From Dryobates pubescens (taxonomy: Eukaryota > Chordata > Aves > Piciformes > Picidae), in assembly GCF_014839835.1 (NCBI RefSeq), contig NC_071642.1, positions 9,236,955 through 9,300,954 of the forward strand: 64,000 bases of DNA. Reading direction: 5' to 3'. Both the position numbers and the translations under genes were made by a program. Shown one piece after another: positions 45,401-54,300 of this stretch. The notes under the pieces were generated by a model, which worked only from the letters and a program-made list of their open reading frames with translations, made no database searches and was not told the origin of the DNA. Position 1 is the first letter of the stretch; every line of letters starts with the position of its first letter.

Positions 45401-48400
45401 CCTGCCCGCGGGGAGGGCGCAGCGGCGGCGGCGGGGCGGGCTCGGCGGGGCGGGCTCGGCGGGGCGGGCTCGGCGGGGCGGGCTCAGCGGGGCGGGCTCG
45501 GCGGGGCGGGCTCGGCGGCGGCAGCGGGGCGGGCTCAGCGGGGCGGGCTCAGCGGGGCGGGCTCGGCGGGGCGGGCTCGGCGGGGCGGGCGCGGCGGCGG
45601 CGGGGCGGGCTCGGTGGGGCGGGCGCGGCGGCGGCAGCGGGGCGGGCGCGGCGGGGAGGGCGCAGCGGCGGCGGCGGGGCGGGCTCGGCGGGGCGGGCGC
45701 GGCGGCGGCAGCGGGGCGGGCTCGGCGGGGCGGGCGCGGCGGCAGCGGGGCGGTGCTGTGCCCGCAGGTGTTCACGCAGAGCCGGCGCTGGAAGGACCAC
45801 GCGGATATGCTGAAGCAGTACTCGGCCTGCCTCAGCCTGCTCCTGCCCCGCTACAACGTCAGCAGCCCCCAGCTCTACTTCGACATCTGGGTCTCCATCA
45901 ACGACCGCTTCCAGCAGAGGTCTGGGGCCGCCCGGGGGGCGAGACCCCGGGCTGGGGGGGCACAGAGAGGCGCTGAGGGGTTGGCTTCACAGGGTGGTGG
46001 TCATCTGGTAGAAGTTTGGGGGGACCCATAGTTTGGGGACACACACAGAGGGGTGTTGATAGGTTGGCTTCAAAGGGTGATGGCCAACTAGTAGAGGTTG
46101 GGGGGGACCTATAGTTTGGGGGGACACACAGAGAGGTGCTGAGGGGTTGGCTTCAAAAGGTGGTGACCATCTAGTAGAGGTTTGGGGACACACAATTTAG
46201 GGGGACACAGGTGCTGACGGTGTGTCCCTGTGGGCTGGTGACCTTCCAGCAGAGGTTTAGGGGGACCCACAGGTTGGAGGACACACAGAGAGGTGCTGAG
46301 GGGTTGGCTTCAATGGGTGGTGGTCATCTGGTAGAGGTTGGGGGGACACACGGCTTGGGGGACACACAGGGAGGTGCTGAGGGTGACCCTCAAGCAGAGT
46401 TTTTGGGGGGGGATGCTTTGGGGGTGCTGAGGAGGGCTGTGGGAGTGTCTCCCCCAGGCTGGAAATTCTCTGGGGAGGGGCCATGGGGTGGTACCCCAGG
46501 CTGTGACCCTCAAACACAGGGTTTTTGGGGGCACACTTTGGGGTGCTGAGGAGGTGTCCCCCCCAGGCTGGTGGACCCTCGGGTGGACCTGGTGCGAGCC
46601 CCCTGGTCCCCCTGGCGCCCCACGCCCTGGGTGCTGCCCTTGCTGCTGGAGCTGTCCCCCTGGCGCCAGCGGCTGCAGGAGCTGGAGAAGCAGCTGGACA
46701 GACACACCGACGCCGTCTTCATCGCCGACTTCCCCGGTACGGCCCCCAGGGACAGCCCCCCGGGGCGGGGAGGGGGCAGGGCTAGGGCTGCGGTGGGGGG
46801 AGACCCCAAACTGGTAGGGAGAGCTCAGCTGCAGGGCTGTGCCCTCCAGCTCTGGAACCTCCCTGCCCAGCAGCACAAGAAGGACCAGGAGATGCTGGAG
46901 GAGGGGGTCCTGGGGCTGGGGGAGAAGCTGGGCAGGAGCCAGCACCACTTCTGGGCTGCCAGTGCCCATGGCCAGAGGTGGAGAGAGGGGATCCTGCCCT
47001 CCTGCTCTAGGGGAACCTCACCTGCAGCACTGCCTCCAGCTCTGGGCCCCCAGCACAAGAAGGACCTGGAGCTGCTGGAGAGGGTCCAGAGGAGGTCACC
47101 AAGGTGATCAGAGGCTGCAGAGCCTCTGCTGTGGAGTCAGGCTGGGAGAGTTTAGCCTGGAGAAGGGCTCCAGGGGAACCTCAGAGCAGCCTTGCAGTAC
47201 CTGAAGGGGCTCCAGGAGAGCTGGGGAGGGACTTTGGACAAGGGCTGGGGGTGCCAGGCTGAGGGACAATGGCTTTGAGCTGGGAGAGGGGAGACTGAGA
47301 GTGGAGATGAGAAAGAACTTGTTGAGAGTGAGGGTGGGGAGAGCCTGGCACAGGCTGCCCAGGGAGGCTGTGGCTGCCTCCTGCCTGGAGGTGTTCCAGG
47401 CCAGGCTGGCTGAGGCAGTGGGACGTATCCCTGCCCATGGCAGGGGGTTGGAGCTGGCTGAGCTTTGAGCTCCCTTCCAACTCAAACCATTTCATGATTC
47501 CATGCCATCAGGAGGAGGTTCTGCACAGTGAGACACTGGAGCAGGCTGCCCAGGGAGGCTCCATCCCTGGGGACATTCAGGCTCAGCCTTGCTGTGTCCC
47601 TGGGCAGCATGCTCCAGCTGGAGGTGTCCCTGCTGGGCGCAGAGGGTTGCATGAGGTCACCTTGGAGGATCCATTCCAACTTGATGGCCTCTGTGATCTG
47701 CCCCCCTGAGCCCTCCCCCATTCCCAACCCCCTTTAGGACTGCACCTGGAGAACTTTGTGAGCGAGGACCTGGGCAACACCAGCCTGAAGGTGCTGCGTG
47801 GGGAGGTGCTGGTGGAGCTGGTGGAGCAGGGGCAGAACCACTCCCTGCGGGAGGGCCAAGGGATGCAGGTGCGGAGCCCGGGGGGCGCTGGGGTGGTCTC
47901 CAGGGGGGTGCAGCGCCCGGCTGACCCCCGTGCCCTGCCCAGCTGCCTGCAGGGCAGTACCACAAGGTGCACACCGTGTCGGAGCAGCCCTCCTGCTACA
48001 TGTACCTCTACGTCAACACCACGGCGCTGGCCCTGGAGCGCAACCTGACCCTGCTGGAGGAGCTGAGGGACAGGGTCCGGAACGGCACCGGTGAGAGCAG
48101 GCTGGGGACGGGGGAAAGAGCCACCCCCAAAAAGGTGTGGCCCAGCAGCACAGGGAGGGGATTCTGCCCCCCACCCCTGCTCTGCTCTGCTCAGCCCCCA
48201 CCTGCAGCACTGCCTCCAGCTCTGGCAGGACGCAGCAATGGGCACTGGCAGCCCAGAGATGGAGACAGGGGATTCTGCCCCCCCACCCCTGCTCTGCTCT
48301 GCTCTGCTCAGCCCCCACCTGCAGCACTGCCTCCAGCTCTGGGCCCCCAGCACAAGGATCTGGAGCTGCTGGAGAGGCTCCAGAGGAGGCCACCAAGATG

Positions 48401-50093
48401 ATCAGAGGCTGGAGACCCTTGACTGTGGGGATGGGCTGGGAGAGTTCAGCCTGGAGAAGGCTCCAGGGAGAGCTCAGAGCAACCTTGCAGTACCTGAAGG
48501 GCTCCAGGAGAGCTGGGGAGGGACTTTGGATGAGGGCTGGGACAATGGCTTTGAGCTGGGAGAGGGGAAACTGAGACTGGAGATGAGGAAGAAATTGTTG
48601 AGTGTGAGGGTGGGGAGAGCCTGGCACAGGCTGCCCAGGGAGGCTGTGGCTGCCTCCTGCCTGGAGGTGTTTCAGGCCAGGCTGGCTGAGGCCCTGAGCA
48701 GGCTGTGCTGGTGGGAGGTGTCCCTGCCCAGGGCAGGGGGCTGGAGCTGGCTGAGCTTTGAGCTCCCTTCCAACCCAACCCCACCACGGCCCTCAAACCA
48801 CAGCCCCCAAGCCTCACCCCAAGCTGCTCCCCACACAGAGAAGGAGCCTCTGCCCCCCGAGCTGAGGCCCATCCTGGGGGAGCCGGTGCCAGCCGGGGTC
48901 ACCGCGGACCCCCTGGCCTTGGCCTTCCTGCGGCGCCAGCGGCGGCTGGAGGAGCAGAGCCGGCGGCAGGAGGCAGGCCTGGGCCAGCGCCTGCAGCGCT
49001 TCCTCACCAAGAAATTCTACCTCTTCCGACGCAGGTCAGCCCCAGAAGCACCTCCCTGCCCCTTCAGCTGCCCCCTGTCCTCCGTTCACCCCCGGGGTCA
49101 CATTCTTCACCTGTTCTTCTCCTCCTCCTGACCCTGATTATCTTTTTTCCCCCCTCCATTTCATCCCCCACAGTAATTCTTTCCCTGTTCAGTTTCTGGT
49201 TTTCTTCCCCAAAGTGCTACTTTTTCCCCTTTCACTTTCCCCTTTCTGCCCCCAAATCTTTCCTCCTTTCTCTCCCCCCCCATCTTTTTTTCCCTTTAAT
49301 TTTTCCCTTCCCCCCTCCCCCCCCAAAAAATCTTTTCCCTTCTGAATTTTCCTTACCCAAAAGGCATTATTCCCCCAAATTTGCTACTTTTCCCCTTTCA
49401 TTTTCCCCTTTCTGCCCCCAAATCCCTTTTCCCTTTTAATTTTACCCTCAAAACCCCTTCCCCCTCAATTTTCCCCTTTCTGCCCTAAAACATTCCTTTA
49501 GTCCCACCTCCCTTTTTCCCACTTCCCTGTCCCCAAATCCCTTCCCCCTCAACATCCCCCAGCCCCCTTCCCCTCCCTCACTTCCCCAAACCCTTCTCCC
49601 TGCAAATCCTTTTCCTCTCAATGTGCCCCCAAGTCCCTTCCCCCCAATCCCCTCTCCACCAATTCCCCCCAAATTCCCTTCCCCCCCTTTAATTCCCCTT
49701 CCCCCCCCCAATTCCCTTCCCCCTTAACTCCTTTTCCTTCTTAATTCCCCATTCCCTTTCCCCTCCTCAATCCGTTCCCCCCTGCCCTTAATTCCTTTCC
49801 TCCTTAATTCCCTCCACTTCCCTTCCCCTCCCCCCACTGCCCCCCACACTAAATCCCTTTCCCCCAGCTTAACTCCTCCCTCCCACCCCCCCCCTTCTTT
49901 AACCTCCCCTCCTGTCCCTGGCAGTGCCCTCATGACTCTGATCTCGCTGCGGAACCTGGCGCTGGGCCGCCCGCCGCTGGCACAGCTGGCACGGGAGGTG
50001 GCCTATGCCAACCAGCGTGGCCAGGAGGAGGAAGCAGCAGCAGCTGGGCTGGGGAGCGCTGGGGAAGCCCAAGGGGGTGACCCTGAACTCTAA
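36471..50093 (+). CDS. GGCX: Vitamin K-dependent gamma-glutamyl carboxylase, 15 exons
   Basis: Integral ER membrane enzyme that turns Glu to gamma-carboxy-Glu in clotting and bone proteins, coupled to vitamin K hydroquinone oxidation. Exons are 36471-36498, 36762-36980, 37823-37981, 39009-39174, 40108-40186, 40284-40390, 41282-41445, 41785-42047, 43884-44015, 45768-45919, 46567-46736, 47738-47868, 47943-48090, 48839-49034 and 49925-50093. All phases agree, giving 760 aa (human 758). Exon 1 is ATG plus an alanine run. Landmarks are [40 protein letters not shown], the catalytic-base region [10 protein letters not shown] (Lys at about 229, human Lys218), [37 protein letters not shown] and [17 protein letters not shown]. 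Start: the ATG at 36471; an in-frame GTG six bases upstream was not chosen. Five CR1 fragments sit in introns 9, 11 and 13. The 3' end meets MAT2A. Confidence 0.97.
37000..37245. repeat. 26-bp minisatellite, GGCX intron 2
   Basis: Units of GAGGGACCCGAGCCTGGGGG ACACGG with GACCGGGGGACCCGG spacers lie just after the exon 2 donor. Confidence 0.9.
38020..38725. repeat. 50-bp minisatellite, GGCX intron 3
   Basis: About 14 units of GACTGGCACTGGGATGAGGG, CTGGACACTGGGGTGGGCAC, TGAGGTGGGG. GGGATG and GGCATG versions alternate through much of the array. Confidence 0.96.
39230..39960. repeat. Degenerate GGTGGCACAGG repeats, GGCX intron 4
   Basis: Loose repeats of AGGGTGGCACAGGGTCCTG and TGCCAGGGCACCCTCGGG of variable spacing, with no clean unit. 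Confidence 0.65.
40393..41275. repeat. GGA/GGTGA-rich array filling GGCX intron 6
   Basis: The region 40393-40720 is almost pure GGAGGAGGAGGAAGGTGAGA. The region 40720-41050 has GGTGATGGAGGTGCCAGGG units. The region 41140-41260 has GACAGGGTGAGGCTGGGGG units. Many GGTGAG words resemble 5' splice sites. Confidence 0.9.
42235..42560. repeat. GGGGGCATTTTGGGG repeats, GGCX intron 8
   Basis: Degenerate 20-35 bp units of GGGGCATTTTGGGGGCATG and GGGGATATTGGGGGGG. Confidence 0.85.
42690..43765. repeat. 34-bp minisatellite, GGCX intron 8
   Basis: About 30 diverged units of CTCTGAAGGGACCTCAAGAT plus CCCTCTGAGGTGAC, with 14-bp subunits repeated to varying number. It is less GC-rich and more diverged than other arrays here, so probably older. 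Confidence 0.93.
44050..44635 (+). mobile_element. CR1 LINE 3' fragment, GGCX intron 9
   Basis: CR1 3'-region landmarks are CAGCCTGGAGAAGAGAAGGC, GAGACACTGGGACAGGCTGC, CTGGACAGGGCTCTGGGCAG and GGAGGTCCCTTCCAGCC. Sense to GGCX. Confidence 0.85.
44636..45312 (+). mobile_element. Second CR1 LINE 3' fragment, GGCX intron 9
   Basis: Begins with the CR1 piece CTCAACAAGGCCAAGGGCAA and continues through GGCCTTCAGTGTCTGCAGGA to GCTTTCCAACCTCTAATGCT. It directly abuts the first copy in the same orientation, which may be tandem insertion or two pieces of one element. Confidence 0.85.
45413..45760 (+). repeat. GGGGCGGGCTCGGC CpG array abutting GGCX exon 10
   Basis: About 350 bp of 10-15 bp units (GGCGGGGCGGGCTC, GCGGCGGCAGCGG) run to within about 20 bp of the acceptor at 45767. 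It is extremely CpG- and GC-box-rich, and the acceptor has little pyrimidine tract of its own. Confidence 0.95.
45960..46400. repeat. GAGGGGTTGGCTTCAAAGGGTG repeats, GGCX intron 10
   Basis: About six degenerate units of 60-70 bp contain GGTGGTCATCTGGTAGAGG and GGGGGACACACAGAGAGGTG. Confidence 0.85.
46800..47505 (+). mobile_element. CR1 LINE 3' fragment, GGCX intron 11
   Basis: Contains GGCTGGGGGAGAAGCTGGGC, GAGAAAGAACTTGTTGAGAG and the CR1 end CCATTTCATGATTCCATG. Sense to GGCX. Confidence 0.87.
47506..47703 (+). mobile_element. Second short CR1 3' fragment, GGCX intron 11
   Basis: Starts AGGAGGAGGTTCTGCACAGT and ends CATTCCAACTTGATGGCCTC, the last ~200 bp of a CR1. It follows the first copy head to tail. 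Confidence 0.75.
48115..48790 (+). mobile_element. CR1 LINE 3' fragment, GGCX intron 13
   Basis: Very similar to the copy at 46800-47505 (GAGGAAGAAATTGTTGAGTG, GGCTGAGGCCCTGAGCAGGC). A 5' piece CCACCTGCAGCACTGCCTCC is present twice, at about 48200 and 48315, pointing to an internal duplication. Confidence 0.85.
49130..49920 (+). repeat. Pyrimidine-rich tract filling GGCX intron 14
   Basis: About 790 bp of CCCCTTTCCCTTTTAATTCC-like sequence are over 80% pyrimidine on the coding strand, without a clean unit. Confidence 0.8.
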
Positions 50094-50178
50094 GACCCCC
50101 TACCCACCCCCCCACTTTCCCTTCCCCCCCCCCCCAGCCCCAAACGAGTGCCTTGCAAGCTGGAGGTCGAACCTTGGT

Positions 50179-50184
50179 TTTATT
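50179..50184 (-). terminator. MAT2A: MAT2A poly(A) signal
   Basis: AATAAA on the minus strand (TTTATT on plus), about 1.15 kb past the MAT2A stop. It lies upstream (in plus coordinates) of the GGCX poly(A) signal, so the two 3' ends overlap. Confidence 0.7.
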
Positions 50185-50237
50185 CGAGTCGGTTTTGGTT
50201 GGAATCGGTGAAATCAGAAACAAAAACCCCAAAAGGT

Positions 50238-50243
50238 AATAAA
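50238..50243 (+). terminator. GGCX: GGCX poly(A) signal
   Basis: AATAAA lies 145 nt after the GGCX stop. It is the first canonical hexamer and is followed by an A-rich stretch. Confidence 0.8.
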
Positions 50244-50383
50244 ATCTCCAGAAAAATATTTAAAAAAAAAAAGAAAAAAAGAAAAAAAGAGGAGCAAGCC
50301 CCCCCCAAGAGCACCACCCTCCCTCCCCCCCAAAAAAAAAGGCACTTTTGGGGTTCCTCTCCCCAGGATGGGCAAGGTAAACA

Positions 50384-50410
50384 AGCCGGCTTCTCTGTAC
50401 CACACCGACC
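50384..50410 (-). promoter_or_regulatory. MAT2A: MAT2A 3' UTR hairpin with UACAGAGAA (most distal)
   Basis: TACAGAGAA on the minus strand at 50399-50391 is flanked by GG and GCC that can pair. It matches the METTL16 m6A hairpin consensus known from mammalian MAT2A 3' UTRs, which control MAT2A mRNA stability and splicing with SAM level. Confidence 0.75.
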
Positions 50411-50618
50411 AAATTCGCCTCATCCCAAGGGGTGCAGCAGCCCCACGCCGATGCCTGCCCCTCCCTCTTCCCTCTCCCTCTCTCTCCTCCTTCCCCCCTC
50501 TTCCCCTCCCCCCCCCACTTCCCCCAATTCCTTAATTTCCAAACCCCCCTCCCCAAAATGGGGTTGGAGATAAGGGGAGGAAGGGGAAGGTGGAGGACTT
50601 CCAGCTGCTGTCTGAGCC

Positions 50619-50652
50619 CGGGGGGGAGCTTCTCTGTACTCACACCCCCCCC
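50619..50652 (-). promoter_or_regulatory. MAT2A: MAT2A 3' UTR hairpin with UACAGAGAA (middle)
   Basis: TACAGAGAA (minus, 50637-50629) sits between AG/CT and a run of seven G pairing with seven C, forming a strong stem. METTL16-type element. Confidence 0.8.
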
Positions 50653-51240
50653 CCACGCCTCAGCACACAATAAATAACAGGAGTGGGGGTGGAAATCATT
50701 CAAGTATCAAAAAAGGGACTCCAAACCCTCCCCCCCTTTCACCCCCCAAAAAATCCTTGGTGTCCCCCCCTCACCAGGGAAAATGGGGGGGGGGGGGGGG
50801 GGAGGGGAAGTTGTGCAGTTTTGGGGTCACCTTCAGCTTTCTTACAAAGAAAAAAACCAAAGACCAAAACCATTTTGCCTCCACATTGGGGGGGGGGGGG
50901 CAGGGGGGAGTTAATATATCCCACCCCCCCAAATGTGCATCCTCTGAGAGGTTTGAACCAGCACCAAGTGAGGGATTCTGGGGGGGAGGGGTTGGGAGTT
51001 CATCATTGGGGTCGTGGCTCCCCAACAATGAAGGATTTTTTCGGGGGGGGTCTTTTGTTTTGCCATCTCTGAGCTCAGACCTCACACTTGAGAGTTTAAA
51101 AGCAGTTGGGGGGGGGGGGGAGAGGGGGGGTCCCCACACAGCCCAAATGATGCTGAGAGAGAAAGAGAGGTGGGGAGGGGGTAAAAAAAAAAGAAGGGGG
51201 GAGGGTGGGGTGGGGGAGGACTCTTAAGCCCAGAGCCCAA

Positions 51241-51265
51241 TGAGCTTCTCTGTAGCCTACGCTCA
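51241..51265 (-). promoter_or_regulatory. MAT2A: MAT2A 3' UTR hairpin with UACAGAGAA (stop-proximal)
   Basis: The minus strand reads TGAGC, GTAGGC, TACAGAGAA, GCTCA. GTAGGCTACAGAGAAGC is the same core as the first hairpin of human MAT2A, which METTL16 uses to sense SAM. It lies 68 nt after the stop codon. Confidence 0.85.
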
Positions 51266-51332
51266 GTTGGGGTGGGGGTAAGGGCCTGACAAAAAATTTG
51301 GGGGGGAGGGAGGGGTAAGGGGTTTTCTTTCC

Positions 51333-54300
51333 TTAATATTTTAGTTTTTTGGGCACTTCCCATGGGAAGCTGTCCCTGCCAAAGTGGCCATAAGCTGCAG
51401 TCCTCTGATAAAGGGGTTTCTTCAGATCCAGATCCCTGGAATATACAAGTCCAGCCCTCAGTGCCCACCTGGCACCTGCTTTGGTTTCGTTTCCACACCC
51501 TCCTGCCCATCCTGTACCATCCTTGGTGTCGCCTCCCCGCCCTTCTAAGTCCCCGAGAGTGAAGAGGAAGTAGAGAAAAAACAACCAAGAAGCAGGGAGG
51601 GAGGGGAAGGGGAGGTGGGGGCAGACGGTTGGAGCTGCTCCTCCCATGAGGGTCTCCCAGGAGAAGCTCCAAGCGCTGGGGGGCAGAGGGTGGTACTCAC
51701 CCCCCGGCTCCGTGCCCGTTTCGCTCTTCTCTCTGCCCAGGTCCTCTGCGGCGACCGCGGCTGCTCCGGGGGGGGAGCGGGAGGGGGACACCCCCAGCCC
51801 TCCACCATCTCCCTCCCCCTCACCCCCTACCATTTCCTCTGCCAGCGTCGGCGCATCCCCCCCGGTACCCAGCGCAGCCTCCCCAGGTGCCAGCCGTGTG
51901 CATGTGCCCCCCGGTGCCTGGTGCCCGTTACCTGACGATGACCCCCGGGCGCAGGTCGAAGTTCTTCTTGACGATCTCCAGCAGCTCCCTCTCGCTCTTC
52001 TGGGAGGTGCCGTAGTGGAAGATGGAGATGGACAGGGGGTGGGAGACACCAATAGCGTAGGAGACCTGGGGGGAGAGGCACAGCGACTCTCAGAGTGTTT
52101 TCCCCCCCTAAACACCACCCCTGGAGGCGGGGGGAGAGGAGGAAACCCCTGGAGAGGTGGAGGGGACCCCCCTGGGGGATAAGAGGGAGGCCTCTGGAGG
52201 AGGGCAGAGGTCCCTCTGGGGGAGGGGAGGAGGACCCCTTGAAGCAAGGAGTGGACCCCTGGAGGTGAAGAGGGGAGCCCTGAAAAAGAAGAGGGGCTCC
52301 CCCAGAGGGGAGGAGGGAGTCTGGAGAAGAGAAGGCTCCGAGGTGACCTCATTGTGGCCTTCCAGTATCTGAAGGCTGGGGAGGGACTGCTCAGGATCTC
52401 AGGCAGTGATAGGACTGGGGGGAATGGAATGAAGCAGGAAGTGGGGAGATTCAGGCTGGAGGTGAGGAGGAAGTTCTTCCCCATGACAGTGGTGAAGCCC
52501 TGGGATGGTTTGTCCAGGGAGGTGGGTGAGGACCCAGCCCTGCGGGTGTTTATGCGCAGGCTGGGTGAGGCTCTGGCCAGCCTGGTCTAGTGTGGGCTGT
52601 CCCTGCCCATGGCAGGGGGGTTGGAACTAGCTGATCCTTGTGGTCCCTGCCAGCCCTGCCTGATTCTATGATACTATGAAGATCCCTGGAGGAAGGGAGA
52701 GGCCCCCCTGGCACCACCCACCTGCACGAGCACCCTGCGGCACAGCCCGGCCTTGATGAGGGACTTGGCGACCCAGCGCGCGGCGTAGGCGGCCGAGCGA
52801 TCCACCTTGGTGTAGTCCTTGCCCGAGAAGGCTCCGCCCCCGTGCGCCCCCCAGCCCCCATAGGTGTCCACAATGATCTTGCGCCCGGTCAGGCCTGCGT
52901 CCCCCTGCCGAGGCAACAGGAGCAGTCACCGCGGTGCCCCCAGCGCCGCCACCAGCGCGGTGCCACCCCTGCACCGCCATCGTTGCCATCGCCACCACCG
53001 TGGTGCCACCCCTGCACCACCATCGTTGCCATCGCCACCACCGTGGTGCCACCCCTGCACCGCCATCGTCGCCATCGCCACCACCGCTGTGCCACCACCG
53101 CGGTGCCACCCCTGCACCGCCATCGTCGCCATCGCCACCACCGCTGTGCCACCACCGTGGTGCCACCCCTGCACCGCCATCGTTGCCATCGCCACCACCA
53201 CTGTGCCACCAGCGCGGTGGCACGCCTGCACCGCCACGCCACTGCCACCACTGCAGTGCCACCACCACAGTTGGGCCAGAAGGCTGCCGGTGGCTGAGGC
53301 CCCGTCCCCGGAGCTACCCAAGGCAAGGCTGGGCAGCGCTGAGGGCAGCCTGCTCCAGCTGGGACTGCCCCTGCTGGCTGCAGGGGCTGGCACCGGCTGC
53401 CCTCTGGAGCTCCCTCCCAGCCCCCTCCACGCCACCCTGAGTCCCCGAGGCACCTGGGGGCCGCCGATGACGAAGCGGCCGCTGGGCTGCAGGTGGTAGA
53501 TGGTGTCCTCGTCCAGGTACTTGGCTGGCACCACTGCCTTGATGACCTTCTCCTTCAGGGCGTCTCTCATCTCGTCCAGGCAGACCTCCTCGTCGTGCTG
53601 CACCGAGATGACGATGGTGTGCACGCGGATGGGGATGACGGCGCCGCGGTCCTGCATGTACTGCACCGTCACCTGCGGGACAGGCAGGGGTCAGCTCGGG
53701 GGAGCTGCTGCCGGGCACCCTCCAGGTGCTGGGAGGGAGCTCCCTGCCAGCCAGCTCCTCTCACCTGGGTCTTGGAGTCGGGGCGCAGCCAGGGCAGGGT
53801 GCCATTGCGGCGCAGCTCGGCCAGCTTGGCATTGAGCTTGTGTGCCAGGACGATGGTCAGGGGCATGCACTCCTCGGTCTCGTCTGTGGCATAACCAAAC
53901 ATCAAGCCCTAGGGCAGAGAGAGGAGGAAGTGAGTGGAAAGATGGGAAAGGTCTTTTCAGATCACCCAGTCCAGCCCTGAGCCCTGCACTGCCCCAGCAC
54001 CACCACCCCATAGCCCTCAGCACCACAGCTCCAGGGCTCTGGAACCCCTCCAGGGCTGGGGACTGCACCACTGCCCTGGGCAGCCTGGGCCAGGCCTGGA
54101 CAAACCCTTCCAGGAAGAAATTGTTCCTCATAGCCAACCTGAGCCTCCCCTGGGCCAACCTGAGGCCATTTCCTCTCCTCCCATCACTTGTTCCTAGGGA
54201 GCAGAGCCCAACCCCCACCTGGCTCCAGCCTCCTCTCAGGAACTGTAGAGAACAATGAGCTCTCCCTCAGCCTCCTCTGCTCCAGCCTCAACCCCCCCAG

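Noticed and set aside
53490-53905. Plus-strand open frames over MAT2A exons 5-6
   Set aside because: They are mirror frames of conserved minus-strand exons.
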